Origin: an uncultured Alphaproteobacteria bacterium
GTDB lineage: Bacteria; Pseudomonadota; Alphaproteobacteria; HIMB59
Length of the DNA: 61,457 nt
NCBI GenBank assembly: GCA_902527525.1
Contig: CABZOW010000002.1
Location: 1 to 61,457, forward strand
Reading direction: 5' to 3'
The notes under the pieces are model-generated. The model did no database searches, had not been told where the DNA came from, and saw nothing but the letters and a program-made list of their open reading frames with translations. Shown in pieces: positions 20,033-33,861 of this stretch. The stretch's first letter is position 1; each line of letters starts with the position of its first letter. Both the position numbers and the translations under genes were made by a program.

Positions 20033-21242
20033 TATAACTAGTTAGATAGATCGAGGCATTGGTTCCACCAAAACCAAAACTATTTGATAGAATAGAATTG
20101 ATTTTAACATCATTTTTATTCTCTCGAAGAATATTCATACCTTCAGCCTTTTCATCTAGGTTTGAAATATTAGCGGACTCAACCATAAAATCATTTTCCA
20201 TCATTAAAAGAGAGTACACAGCTTCCTGTACGCCAGTAGCACCAAGTGAGTGACCAGTTAAGGACTTTGTGGAACTTGTTGGAGGAACATTATCACCAAA
20301 AACCTCTCTTATACCTTTTAATTCAATCATATCTCCTACAGGGGTGGAGGTTCCATGAGCATTAATATAATCAACGGGCCTTCCCTGAGTTGCCATATTC
20401 ATACATCTCACGGCCCCTTCTCCTGAGGGTTGAACCATGTCATATCCATCTGATGTTTGACCAAAACCTTGAATTTCTGCTATAATATTAGCACGTCTTG
20501 TTTTAGCACTATCAAGACTTTCGACTACTAAAACACCTGCACCTCCTCCAATGACAAAGCCATCTCTAGAAGAGTCATACGCACGTGAGGCAACCTCAGG
20601 AGTTTCATTGTATTTGCTTGAAAGCGCTCCCATGGCATCAAATAAAATTGACATTGTCCAATGCGTTTCTTCTCCTCCACCAGCAAATACAATCTCTTGT
20701 TGTCCATGCCTAATAAGATCGTAAGCGTTGCCAATGCAATGCAAACTTGTCGAGCATGCTGAGCTGATAGAATAGTTAACACCTTTAATTTTAAAAGGGG
20801 TTGCCAAGGTAGCAGAATTTCCTGATGCCATTGTTCTTGTAACCATGTAAGGCCCAATTTTTTTAACACCTTTTTCTCTTGCTATATCAAATGCTTGTTG
20901 TAATTGAAATGTTGATGGACCACCAGACCCCATTACTAATCCGGTATTTACGTTTGATATAAGAGTTTCATCAAGCCCTGAGTGTTCAATAGCCTCTTTC
21001 ATTGCAATATAATTATAAGCAGCACCTTCACCCATAAAACGTAAAATTTTTCGATCTACATTTTCTTCAATATTTATTTTAGGTTTGCCATGTACATGAC
21101 TTCTCATCCCAAGTTCTTCGTATTCTTTGCAATGACTGATACCAGATTTCACATCTTTTAAACTTTCCAAAACCTCTTTTTTGTTATCGCCTATACAAGA
21201 AACTATACCGTATCCTGTAATGACAACTCTTTTGTTACTCAT
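20025..21242 (-). CDS. fabB: 3-oxoacyl-ACP synthase I FabB
   Basis: KAS motifs [37 protein letters not shown]. Confidence 0.95.
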   Translation of the reverse strand: MSNKRVVITGYGIVSCIGDNKKEVLESLKDVKSGISHCKEYEELGMRSHVHGKPKINIEENVDRKILRFMGEGAAYNYIAMKEAIEHSGLDETLISNVNTGLVMGSGGPSTFQLQQAFDIAREKGVKKIGPYMVTRTMASGNSATLATPFKIKGVNYSISSACSTSLHCIGNAYDLIRHGQQEIVFAGGGEETHWTMSILFDAMGALSSKYNETPEVASRAYDSSRDGFVIGGGAGVLVVESLDSAKTRRANIIAEIQGFGQTSDGYDMVQPSGEGAVRCMNMATQGRPVDYINAHGTSTPVGDMIELKGIREVFGDNVPPTSSTKSLTGHSLGATGVQEAVYSLLMMENDFMVESANISNLDEKAEGMNILRENKNDVKINSILSNSFGFGGTNASIYLTSYND

Positions 21243-21750
21243 TAAACAAACCCACTCTTAAATCATTAGCGTGATATATTATTTTTTCTTTGTGTATTAT
21301 TTGTCCGTCTCCATAACCAATTGATAGCCCTTTTTTATTTAAAGATTTTTTTAAACTAACTTTATATTCAATTAATTCTTTATCTGGTTTTATTTCTTCT
21401 ACAAATTTGATTTCCCCAACTCCTAGAGCACGGCCTTTTCCAGGGTATCCAAGCCAACCTAAATAAAAACCTAACATTTGCCACAAAGCGTCAAGACCCA
21501 AACATCCTGGCATGATAGGATCCTCTAAAAAATGACACTTAAAGAACCATAAATCAGCATTAATATCGAGTTCAGCGGCTATTTCGCCTTTTCCATGGAC
21601 CCCGCCGTCCTTATTAACCCTCGTAATACGATCAAACATAAGCATGGGTGGTGCGGGTAGTTGAGCATTCCCTTGTCCAAATAAATTCCCTTTTCCACAT
21701 TCAATAATCTCTTCATAACTATAACTAGATTGGGGTATAAATGTGTTCAT
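21235..21750 (-). CDS. fabA: 3-hydroxydecanoyl-ACP dehydratase/isomerase FabA
   Basis: [40 protein letters not shown]. Confidence 0.96.
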   Translation of the reverse strand: MNTFIPQSSYSYEEIIECGKGNLFGQGNAQLPAPPMLMFDRITRVNKDGGVHGKGEIAAELDINADLWFFKCHFLEDPIMPGCLGLDALWQMLGFYLGWLGYPGKGRALGVGEIKFVEEIKPDKELIEYKVSLKKSLNKKGLSIGYGDGQIIHKEKIIYHANDLRVGLFNE

Positions 21751-21751
21751 A

Positions 21752-22504
21752 TTAGTGAGGACAAACTTTATTCTTCAATTGTAGTTTGTTTATGTCTGAA
21801 GTCAAAAGATCTATCAAGCTAATTTCATTCACCAATTGAGTTTTATTTTTTGCAAGTGCAAATACAATTTTTATACAAGCAAAACTAGTAACAAAGCCTG
21901 CAACTGGTCCAATCATAGCACTGTTCAAACAGCGGTGACTCTGATCAGCATAAGGAAAAAGACACTCAAAACATGAGGAGTCATTTTTTTGATAGTCTTG
22001 TGCAAAATAAATACCTTCTGATGAGTTAATTGAGATAGATACAAAAGATATCTTTTTTGTCTTAGAAAATTTTGAAGAAAAAATTTTATTTTGATGGTTA
22101 TCAGTGCAATCAAATATTAAATCAAATTTAATTTTTGGATTTTTCTCAATAAAAGACTCAAAATTTAATGAATGCTCTTTAATTATCGTCGTATCATTTA
22201 CATTCTTTAGTTTATGCTTTGAGATATTTGACTTTGACTTACCAATATCGTTTTGATCATAGTTTATCTGACGATGTAAATTTGACTTTTCAATTTTATC
22301 ATGGTCAATGAGATGTATTTCACCAACTCCAGACCTCACAAGATATTGTGATGCAACAGTCCCCAAGGCACCTAACCCAATTATACAAATCTTTTTCTTA
22401 AAAATATTAAGCTGTCCTGCCTCATCAATGCCAGGAACTAGAATTTGTCTCCCAAATTCCTCTATCAGTTTATCAGTTTGTTCCTGTTGACCCAAAACCA
22501 CCAC
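21752..22504 (-). CDS. ThiF/MoeB/HesA-family adenylyltransferase
   Basis: GRQILVPGIDEAGQ, IIGLGALGTVASQYLVRSGVGEIHLIDHDKIEKSNLHRQ. Confidence 0.9.
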   Translation of the reverse strand: MVVLGQQEQTDKLIEEFGRQILVPGIDEAGQLNIFKKKICIIGLGALGTVASQYLVRSGVGEIHLIDHDKIEKSNLHRQINYDQNDIGKSKSNISKHKLKNVNDTTIIKEHSLNFESFIEKNPKIKFDLIFDCTDNHQNKIFSSKFSKTKKISFVSISINSSEGIYFAQDYQKNDSSCFECLFPYADQSHRCLNSAMIGPVAGFVTSFACIKIVFALAKNKTQLVNEISLIDLLTSDINKLQLKNKVCPH

Positions 22505-22916
22505 TTCCTCTCTTTGTAGTATTTAAATCACTTACTAATTTAAAATTAACCTTTTCATATTTTGATACAACCATTTGTGCGATTCTCATTTTATTGGTAA
22601 TTTCAAAATTGTTCGACCCATGATTAATTAAAATTACTTTAATTTCACCTCTATAATCTGCATCAATGGTCCCGGGGCTATTTAAAACAGTAATTGAGTT
22701 TTTTAACGCTAATCCACTTCGAGGTCTGATTTGAACCTCGAGACCATCAGGTATTTCAAAAATTAACCCTGTCCCAATTAGTTTTGTTTGTTGAGGAGCA
22801 ATATCAACATTTCCATCTGGAAGGAATGCTCTAATATCCATCCCAGCGCTTGATGATGTTTCATAAGCTGGAAGGTCAACACTGTCATCTATTTTTTTTA
22901 CTTTAATATCAACCAT
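22473..22916 (-). CDS. dut: dUTP diphosphatase
   Basis: SSAGMDIRA, RPRSGLALKNSI, GTIDADYRGEIKV, RGSGGFGSTG. Confidence 0.96.
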   Translation of the reverse strand: MVDIKVKKIDDSVDLPAYETSSSAGMDIRAFLPDGNVDIAPQQTKLIGTGLIFEIPDGLEVQIRPRSGLALKNSITVLNSPGTIDADYRGEIKVILINHGSNNFEITNKMRIAQMVVSKYEKVNFKLVSDLNTTKRGSGGFGSTGTN

Positions 22917-22917
22917 A

Positions 22918-23556
22918 CTAAGCTTTAATATTTTTAAGATATTTAACTATTTTATCAGCAAAAATTGTTTTGCTAACACTGCCTATTTTTAATGAGGCAC
23001 CCGATCTTCCAATTAAAATACCGTTGTTATAATTTGTATTAAAAATTTTATTTTTAGGTGTTGGATAGTTTAAAACAATAAAATCACAATTTTTGCTCAA
23101 TAGCTTTTTTTTTGCATTCTGCAATACATTGTTAGTTTCATAAGCAAATCCAACTGTAATTTTAGGTTTATTTCTTCCAGTTGACATTGATTTCAAAACA
23201 TCAGGATTGTTAACCAGTTTCAAAGATAAGCCATTATTTTTTTTTATTTTTACTTTACTATATTTTTCAACTTTATAGTCACTAACCGCTGCATTAAAAA
23301 TTCCTAAATCTACTGACTTATATTTTTTTGCTTCTTTTAACATATCTTTAGCACTGGAAGTAAAAATATACTTAACATTTTTCGAAACTATTTGTTTAAC
23401 TTGAATATATCCATGTAAGCAAATAATTTTATAATTAGATTTTAAAAGACTTTTTATTAAGGCCATACCTTGCCGACCTGATGACTCATTAGAGATATAT
23501 CTTACCGGATCAATATACTCTCGAGTAGACCCAATGGTTATTAATGCTTTTTTCAC
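22918..23556 (-). CDS. coaB: Phosphopantothenate-cysteine ligase domain (CoaB), separate ORF (GTG start)
   Basis: ALITIGSTREYIDPVRYISNESSGRQGMALIKSL. Confidence 0.88.
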   Translation of the reverse strand: MKKALITIGSTREYIDPVRYISNESSGRQGMALIKSLLKSNYKIICLHGYIQVKQIVSKNVKYIFTSSAKDMLKEAKKYKSVDLGIFNAAVSDYKVEKYSKVKIKKNNGLSLKLVNNPDVLKSMSTGRNKPKITVGFAYETNNVLQNAKKKLLSKNCDFIVLNYPTPKNKIFNTNYNNGILIGRSGASLKIGSVSKTIFADKIVKYLKNIKA

Positions 23557-24075
23557 TTATTTAAGTTGATTTAGTACTTCGCCAGGGTCAACTAATCGAC
23601 CACTTCCATACTCACCACAGGCTAAAGAGCCGTCATCAGGCCCAATAAACTGATGACCAATTTTCTTTAAATAGTCCACATTATTTTGAATAATCGGATT
23701 AGCCCACATTTCTTTGTTCATAGCAGGAGCAAAATATATAGGTTTGTTTGCTGCAATCATACACGTCAACGCAAGATCATTACAAAAACCATTTGCAAAT
23801 TTAGAAATAATGTTAGCTGTTGCAGGGTAAACAATAATATTAGAATTATCTCGAGCTAATTTTATATGACCAATTTTTTTTTCCATATCTAAATCAAAAA
23901 GTTCAGAATAAACTTGTTTATTACAAATTGTTTCAAGTAATAATCTAGAAATAAATTCAAATGTGTTTTTTGTTGCAATAACATCATAGTCAATTGATTT
24001 TTTTTGGCATTCACGAATTAAATCTAAAGACTTGTAGCAGCCAACACTTCCAGTGATAATGATTAATATTTTCAT
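23557..24075 (-). CDS. coaC: Phosphopantothenoylcysteine decarboxylase domain (CoaC), separate ORF
   Basis: Flavoprotein fold IITGSVGCYKSLDLIREC, APAMNKEMWANP, GSLACGEYGSGRL. Confidence 0.9.
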   Translation of the reverse strand: MKILIIITGSVGCYKSLDLIRECQKKSIDYDVIATKNTFEFISRLLLETICNKQVYSELFDLDMEKKIGHIKLARDNSNIIVYPATANIISKFANGFCNDLALTCMIAANKPIYFAPAMNKEMWANPIIQNNVDYLKKIGHQFIGPDDGSLACGEYGSGRLVDPGEVLNQLK

Positions 24076-24773
24076 TTTTTCTGCAATATATATATGCTGT
24101 TCGCCCCAGAAATGAAATCAATAGTTTTAACATGAGAAAAACCAATATTTTTCAGCTCATTCACAAGACTAACTTGAGAGGGAAAAGATATAATACTCTC
24201 AGCTAAGTATTTATAACTGTGTCTATCATTAGCGACGATACTACCAGTAAAAGGCAAAACATATTTTAAAAAGTTTTTATATGGTTTCTTAAGTACATCT
24301 CTTTTTGGTATGCCAAATTCCATAATTAAAAAATAACCATTTTTTTTTAAGCATCTATAGATCTCAGTAAAGCCATCTTTTCGATTTTTAAAATTTCTCA
24401 CACCGTAAGTACAAGTTATAGTTTGAAAAAAATTTTTCCTGTATGGTAGGTTTTCTGCATATCCTACTTGGTAATTAATATTTTTAGATTTATTTTTTTT
24501 TCTAGATATATTGTGCATTTCAGAAACAGGGTCTATTGCATAAAGATTTTTTGTTATAGGTAGTAAATTGAAGATATCCCCACTACCACTTGCTATATCT
24601 AAAATTTTTTCATTAGCTTTATGCTTCGATGAGACAAGATCTACAAAATATTTTTTCCAAAGTCTATGTATACCTAGACTCATAACATCATTCATTAAGT
24701 CATATTTTGCATGAGATACATTTTCAAAAATATCTGTAATATTATATTGATTTGAATTATTTTTAGACATCAT
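24072..24773 (-). CDS. ubiE: Ubiquinone/menaquinone methyltransferase UbiE (start 24773 or 24770; track ORF extends to 24848)
   Basis: KYDLMNDVMSLGIHRLWKKYFVD, DIASGSGDI, CTYGVRNFKN. Confidence 0.92.
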   Translation of the reverse strand: MMSKNNSNQYNITDIFENVSHAKYDLMNDVMSLGIHRLWKKYFVDLVSSKHKANEKILDIASGSGDIFNLLPITKNLYAIDPVSEMHNISRKKNKSKNINYQVGYAENLPYRKNFFQTITCTYGVRNFKNRKDGFTEIYRCLKKNGYFLIMEFGIPKRDVLKKPYKNFLKYVLPFTGSIVANDRHSYKYLAESIISFPSQVSLVNELKNIGFSHVKTIDFISGANSIYILQKK

Positions 24774-25590
24774 GCCTGAATTACCTGAAGTAGAAACTAC
24801 AATAAGATATTTAACCTCAAAAGTTAAAGGAAAAAAAATTATTTCCATTAGTAAGTCACAAAAAAAATTAAGAAAAAATTTAAACTTTAAAGATCTTGAG
24901 TCTATATCTCAGAGAAAAATTATATCTGTAAAACGTTTTGCAAAATATATCGTTATAAGACTAGATAATGATAATTATTTGATAGTTCATTTAGGAATGA
25001 GTGGAAGGTTAAAGTTTTATTTAAATGAAAATTATAAAAAAGAGAAACACGATCATGTTGTTCTTCAATTTGATAAATTTAAAATAGTCTTCAATGATCC
25101 TCGTCGGTTTGGCATGTTTTTTAGACTTGAAGACATAAAAAAGGTAGAAATTTTTTTTTATAGTTACGGCACTGATCTATTAGTTAATAAAGTAAAGATC
25201 AAAGAAATATATAAAAAATTTATTAGCAAAAAAGTATCTTTGAAACAGGCGTTACTTAATCAAAGTTTGATAGTAGGAATTGGAAATATTTATGCAAACG
25301 AGGCACTTTTTCATTCAAGATTAAGCCCTCTAAGGCTTACGAACTCTCTTAATTTAGCAGAACTGACTCAGCTAATAAGCTCTTGTAAATTTGTATTAAA
25401 ATTATCTTTGAAGAATGGAGGCTCTTCTATAAACGATTACAAATCTCCAGACGGAACACTGGGAAGTTTCCAGAGTTTATTTAAGGTTTACCAAAAGGAA
25501 CATGTAATTTTCAAAAAAAAATCCTATAAAATAAAAAAAATCATTCAAAATGGTCGTTCGACCTTTTTTTCACCTACTTTACAAAAATAA
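24772..25590 (+). CDS. mutM: Formamidopyrimidine-DNA glycosylase
   Basis: MPELPEVETTIRYL (catalytic Pro2), HLGMSGRLKF, VGIGNIYANEALF. C-terminal Zn finger is not intact. Confidence 0.94.
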   Translation: MPELPEVETTIRYLTSKVKGKKIISISKSQKKLRKNLNFKDLESISQRKIISVKRFAKYIVIRLDNDNYLIVHLGMSGRLKFYLNENYKKEKHDHVVLQFDKFKIVFNDPRRFGMFFRLEDIKKVEIFFYSYGTDLLVNKVKIKEIYKKFISKKVSLKQALLNQSLIVGIGNIYANEALFHSRLSPLRLTNSLNLAELTQLISSCKFVLKLSLKNGGSSINDYKSPDGTLGSFQSLFKVYQKEHVIFKKKSYKIKKIIQNGRSTFFSPTLQK

Positions 25591-25649
25591 AAAAATCTAT
25601 ATAAGTTATTAACGTTATTAAACGAACAACCTGTTAACAATATTTTTAT

Positions 25650-25916
25650 ATGCCACAACATACATCAGCAAAAAAAAGACTTCGTCAATCTGATAGAAAA
25701 AAAATTGTAAACAAAGCAGTTAAATCTAATGTTTCAACCCAATTAAAGGCAATTGATAAACTCATTAAAGATAAAAAAGTAGAGGAATCAATGGAAAAAT
25801 TAAAAATGGTCATGTCTGTTTTGCATAAATCTACTAAGAAGAAAATTATGCACCTTAATAAAGCATCAAGAACTATTTCCAAACTACAAAAAGATATTTC
25901 TGCAATTTCTAAATAA
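25650..25916 (+). CDS. rpsT: 30S ribosomal protein S20
   Basis: MPQHTSAKKRLRQSDRKKIVNKAVKSNV...; upstream of dnaA as in other alphaproteobacteria. Confidence 0.94.
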   Translation: MPQHTSAKKRLRQSDRKKIVNKAVKSNVSTQLKAIDKLIKDKKVEESMEKLKMVMSVLHKSTKKKIMHLNKASRTISKLQKDISAISK

Positions 25917-26022
25917 TTCTTTTTTTCAAGATATTTTTTTCAAAAAAAATGTTTTTTTTTATTCTTCTTTTTTAACTTTTCATGTTTAAATATGCCCTCG
26001 CTTAGAGGAAGGAATATACATA

Positions 26023-27390
26023 GTGAAAGAAGAACTGCATCAAGGTGACATAGATGTGTCCTGGTCCAAGATAACATCTGAATTAAAAAAATCTCTAGAC
26101 AAAGATACTTTCCAAAATTGGATTAAACCAATTTATTTTGAATCTCATATAGATACCTCTCTCACCCTTTCAGTTCCAACAAGATTTTTACGTGATTGGA
26201 TAATAAAAAACTACGCCTCAGTCATCAAAAAAGCTTATATGGACCAAGGTCATAGTATTGATAAATTAGCGATACTCGTAAAAGAGAATAATGATCGTAT
26301 AATTCCTGGTACAGAAGTAATTTATGAAGATAAAGATGATGAAGAAGACACATATTATGATGACATCTCTGCACCATTAGATCCAAAATTTACTTTTGAT
26401 AATTTTATTGTTGGAAAGCCCAATGAGCTAGCATATGCAGCCGCGCAACGAGTTGCGCAATCAGAGGTAGTAAGTTTTAATCCATTATTTTTGTATGGTG
26501 GCGTTGGTTTAGGTAAAACTCATTTAATGCATGCAGTAGCTTGGAACATAAAAAAAAGAAATCCAAAAAAAAATGTTGTTTATTTAACTGCAGAAAAATT
26601 TATGTATCAATTTATCAAAGCCCTAAGGTTTAAAAATATTATGAGCTTTAAAGAACAGTTCAGATCAGTAGATGTTCTTATGATAGATGATGTGCAATTT
26701 ATTATTGGTAAAGATAATACTCAAGAGGAATTTTTCCATACTTTTAACACTCTAATTGATAAAAAAAGACAAATTATTATTTCAGCAGATAAATCACCCG
26801 CAGATCTTGACGGCTTAGAGGATAGATTAAAATCTAGATTAGGCTGGGGATTAGTTGCGGACATACACCCTTTAACCTACGAGTTACGATTAGGTATCCT
26901 TCAAGCAAAGGCTGAGCAAAAATCTTTACAACTAAAGCAAGAAGTGATGGAATTTTTAGCAAATAAAATTACTAATAATGTCAGAGAAATGGAAGGTGCC
27001 TTAAATAGATTGGCTGTTCATGCATCAATTCAGGACTCTGAAATATCTGTTGACCTTGTGAAAGATGTTTTAAAAGATTTACTTAGAACTAACTCTAGAA
27101 AAATTACAATTGATGAAATCCAAAAGAAAGTTGTTGAGCACTACAATATTAAGCTTTCAGATATGCATTCTCCTAGAAGATCAAGATCTGTTGCGCGTCC
27201 AAGACAGGTAGCTATGTATTTAGCAAAATCAATTACAACAAGATCTCTACCTGAAATTGGTAGAAAATTTGGTGGCAGAGACCACACTACCGTTATCCAT
27301 GCTATTAAGACTATTGAAGAAATTATGGTTAATGACCCAAACTTAGCAGAAGATATTGAACTTTTGACTAGAATATTGCAAACTTCCTAA
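26023..27390 (+). CDS. dnaA: Chromosomal replication initiator DnaA (GTG start)
   Basis: LYGGVGLGKTHLMHAVAW, MIDDVQFI, GGRDHTTVIHAIKTIE. Confidence 0.97.
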   Translation: MKEELHQGDIDVSWSKITSELKKSLDKDTFQNWIKPIYFESHIDTSLTLSVPTRFLRDWIIKNYASVIKKAYMDQGHSIDKLAILVKENNDRIIPGTEVIYEDKDDEEDTYYDDISAPLDPKFTFDNFIVGKPNELAYAAAQRVAQSEVVSFNPLFLYGGVGLGKTHLMHAVAWNIKKRNPKKNVVYLTAEKFMYQFIKALRFKNIMSFKEQFRSVDVLMIDDVQFIIGKDNTQEEFFHTFNTLIDKKRQIIISADKSPADLDGLEDRLKSRLGWGLVADIHPLTYELRLGILQAKAEQKSLQLKQEVMEFLANKITNNVREMEGALNRLAVHASIQDSEISVDLVKDVLKDLLRTNSRKITIDEIQKKVVEHYNIKLSDMHSPRRSRSVARPRQVAMYLAKSITTRSLPEIGRKFGGRDHTTVIHAIKTIEEIMVNDPNLAEDIELLTRILQTS

Positions 27391-28500
27391 ATGGATTTTA
27401 GAGTTAGTCGAGAGGCTTTTTTAAGAGTTTTAACTCATGTCAGTTCAATTGTTGATAGTAGATCGACTATTCCAATTTTATCCAATATCTATATTAAATG
27501 TGACAACAACCAAATTGAAATAAGATCAACAGATATGGACATCTCTATTCGAGAGTTTGTTTCAACTGACTCTTCAAAAAATGGTGAAGCAACGGTTAAT
27601 TCAAGAATACTTACTGATATAATTCGTAAAACAAAAAAAAACTCTATTGTAAAATGTAAATTAGAGGGAAACAGATTAATAATAAACTCTGATAACTCTG
27701 TTTTCGAATTAAATGCATTAACCGCAGACGAGTTCCCAAAGTTTGTACCTTTAGACCCAACAAACTCTTTCGAGCTATCAATACCTCAGATTAAGAGACT
27801 ATTTAATAAAACAAAATTTGCAATATCTGCTGAAGAGACAAGATACTATCTCAATGGTATTTACTTTCATACTGTCACCAATGGAGCAAATTCTACCTTA
27901 AGATGCGTTGCTACTGATGGTCATAGATTAGCGAAGACAGAGTTAGATCTAGCAAATGTAATTAATATATCAGGCATCATTCTCCCAAGAAAATTTATAC
28001 TTCAATTAGATCGTATGTTAGGGGACTTTGAAGGTAAGGTAAAAATAATATGCACAGATACTCAGGTAAGCTTAGAAGCAGACAATTTCATAATAATAAG
28101 TAAGCTTATCGATGGAACTTTTCCAGATTACGAAAAAGTAATACCTGTATCTAATGACAAATTACTGCAAGTTGAAGCAGAACTATTTTTTAATGCTATT
28201 GATAGAGTCTCGACTGTAAATCAAGACAAAACACCCACAGTTAAATTACAATTTGAAAATAATAGTATTAAGATTATGGCTACAAGCACAGACAGCAACA
28301 AAGGAGACGAAGAGGTTGCAGCAAACTATGCTGCTGAGGGTTTAGAAATACTTTTTAACTCAAAATATATTTTGGATTTACAAGATGTGATTGAAGGAGA
28401 CACTATGATCTTAGAGCTACTCAACCAATCATCGCCAGTCATAGTAAAGGACCCAAAAGACTCTACAAGTTTATATATTTTAATGCCAATGAGAATTTAA
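27391..28500 (+). CDS. dnaN: DNA polymerase III beta clamp
   Basis: DnaN repeats and C-terminal LYILMPMRI. Confidence 0.95.
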   Translation: MDFRVSREAFLRVLTHVSSIVDSRSTIPILSNIYIKCDNNQIEIRSTDMDISIREFVSTDSSKNGEATVNSRILTDIIRKTKKNSIVKCKLEGNRLIINSDNSVFELNALTADEFPKFVPLDPTNSFELSIPQIKRLFNKTKFAISAEETRYYLNGIYFHTVTNGANSTLRCVATDGHRLAKTELDLANVINISGIILPRKFILQLDRMLGDFEGKVKIICTDTQVSLEADNFIIISKLIDGTFPDYEKVIPVSNDKLLQVEAELFFNAIDRVSTVNQDKTPTVKLQFENNSIKIMATSTDSNKGDEEVAANYAAEGLEILFNSKYILDLQDVIEGDTMILELLNQSSPVIVKDPKDSTSLYILMPMRI

Positions 28501-32036
<3,536 letters not shown>

Positions 32037-33281
32037 TTGGATAATCAAAAAAACTCCCTTTTCGTCAATTCTTCTGATTTTTTAATTATACGAGCTATTG
32101 CTTTTGGCGGTCAGGCCGCTACTTTATCAATTACACAGTATTTTTTCGAAATTTCAAAAATAGTTGCAACTGCTTCATGGATTATAGCCTTTGTTTTGAT
32201 GGCCAGTATCATCTTAGGTTTTTACTTAAACAAAGGTGATAAAATTATTTCAGAAAAACAAGTCTTCATATTTTTATGTTTTGATATCATACAAATTTCG
32301 AGTTTAATCGCTCTGAACGGTGGACACACCAATCCATTCATATTTATCATCCTAGCTCCTATTGCTATTGCAGCATCATACCTAGCGATAGAAAGAATAA
32401 TTATTATTTTAAGTTTGGCGTTAGTTTGCTTTGCCTTAATATTTAATTTCTTTATTGCTCTTCCTCCATCTGTTCATCCCAATATTAATTTTACATATAG
32501 TTTAGCTATCATGATCTCTCTTTTTATAAGCAGTATCTTTTTAGTTTTCTATCTTTATTACTTTTCTCTAAACTACAAAAACACTCAAAAAGCATATGAA
32601 TTAGCAAGCAAGCAACTTCAAAATGAAAAAGAACTTTTAAAAGTAGGTGGATTAGCAGCAGCAGCTGTTCATGAACTAGGTACACCGTTGAATACAATAA
32701 ATCTCATTGTTGGAGATTTTAATCAAGATAAAAAACTAAAAGATAGTTATGGGAAAGATATTAAAACTTTATTGTTAGAATTAGATAGATGTAAGGCAAT
32801 ACTTAAAGAACTTTCAACAAATCCAGAGTCAACAGAACTCTCCTCTGAAATAACTAATATGTCATTAGATGCATATACACAATCTTTATGCGAACAATTT
32901 TCAAATAATTATCGCGCAGTAAATTTAGATTTTAGATCGGATGAAAATTCTAAAAATATTAATATTAAAATTACACCCGAACTTAATATAGCTATGAATA
33001 ATATAATCAAAAATGCAATTAGTTTTGCTTATAAAGAAATATTAATAATTTCAGAAACTTCAACAAATTCATACTCTATAAAAATCCGTGACGACGGCCC
33101 AGGTTTTGATAAAAAGTTTATAGCTAATTTTGGAAAACCATTCTATTCTAGCAGGCCTGAAAAAGGGGTAAATATGGGCCTTGGGTTATTCATAACAAAA
33201 CAAATGATTGAAAATCTAAATGGTGAAATATCAGTACAAAGTAGTAATGGAGCAGAAGTAACCTTAACATGGCAGATTTAG
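32037..33281 (+). CDS. regB: Redox sensor histidine kinase RegB/PrrB/ActS-like (TTG start)
   Basis: Six-TM N-terminus with NGGHTNPF quinone-site-like motif, H-box AAVHELGTPLNTI, LDRCKAILKELS, and DGPGFD/GLGLFITK ATPase boxes. Confidence 0.88.
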   Translation: MDNQKNSLFVNSSDFLIIRAIAFGGQAATLSITQYFFEISKIVATASWIIAFVLMASIILGFYLNKGDKIISEKQVFIFLCFDIIQISSLIALNGGHTNPFIFIILAPIAIAASYLAIERIIIILSLALVCFALIFNFFIALPPSVHPNINFTYSLAIMISLFISSIFLVFYLYYFSLNYKNTQKAYELASKQLQNEKELLKVGGLAAAAVHELGTPLNTINLIVGDFNQDKKLKDSYGKDIKTLLLELDRCKAILKELSTNPESTELSSEITNMSLDAYTQSLCEQFSNNYRAVNLDFRSDENSKNINIKITPELNIAMNNIIKNAISFAYKEILIISETSTNSYSIKIRDDGPGFDKKFIANFGKPFYSSRPEKGVNMGLGLFITKQMIENLNGEISVQSSNGAEVTLTWQI

Positions 33282-33829
33282 AACAAAACGCAGTAACAAA
33301 AGACAAAACTCTTTTTATTATTGAGGACGATAAGCCCTTTCGAGAGCGATTAACCACTTCTTTTCAACGAAAAGACTTCACAGTGACAGCGGCAGCATCT
33401 AAAAAAGAGGCATTAGACGTTTTATCGGGCAATAACTTTAATTACGCCATAGTTGATTTACGTTTAGGAGATGGCTCTGGTCTCGACGTTATTAAGGTAA
33501 TAAAAGAGCAAAACCCTGAGTGTCGTACAGTTATGTTAACTAGTTACGGCAATATAGCTACAGCAGTGTCTTCTGTAAAATTAGGCGCTGATGATTACTT
33601 AACGAAACCAGCTAATATTGATGATATTGAAAAATCATTAATGTCTTCTACAGCTACATCTCTGCCCCCACCTCCTGAAAATCCAATGTCCGCAGATAGA
33701 ATTAGATGGGAACATATACAAAGAGTTTTTACTCAGTGTAATCGTAATGTTTCTGAAACAGCAAGAAGACTAAAAATGCATCGAAGAACGCTTCAAAGAA
33801 TTCTAAATAAGCACGCTCCTAAAGAATAG
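33269..33829 (+). CDS. regA: Response regulator RegA/PrrA/ActR-like
   Basis: Receiver (FIIEDDKPFRERL, VDLRLGDGSGL), LPPPPENPMSADRIRWEHIQRVF linker, Fis-type HTH ETARRLKMHRRTLQRIL. Confidence 0.93.
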   Translation: MADLEQNAVTKDKTLFIIEDDKPFRERLTTSFQRKDFTVTAAASKKEALDVLSGNNFNYAIVDLRLGDGSGLDVIKVIKEQNPECRTVMLTSYGNIATAVSSVKLGADDYLTKPANIDDIEKSLMSSTATSLPPPPENPMSADRIRWEHIQRVFTQCNRNVSETARRLKMHRRTLQRILNKHAPKE

Positions 33830-33861
33830 TATATACCTCCAATCTTTGTTATTCTGACTAG

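Noticed and set aside
25605-25640. CtrA-like TTAA-N-TTAA sites before rpsT
   Set aside because: Spacing does not match TTAA-N7-TTAA and such strings are common at this base composition.
25591-26022. oriC near dnaA
   Set aside because: No TTATNCACA-type DnaA-box cluster seen between mutM and dnaA; in many alphaproteobacteria oriC is not next to dnaA. A computed GC-skew would be needed.
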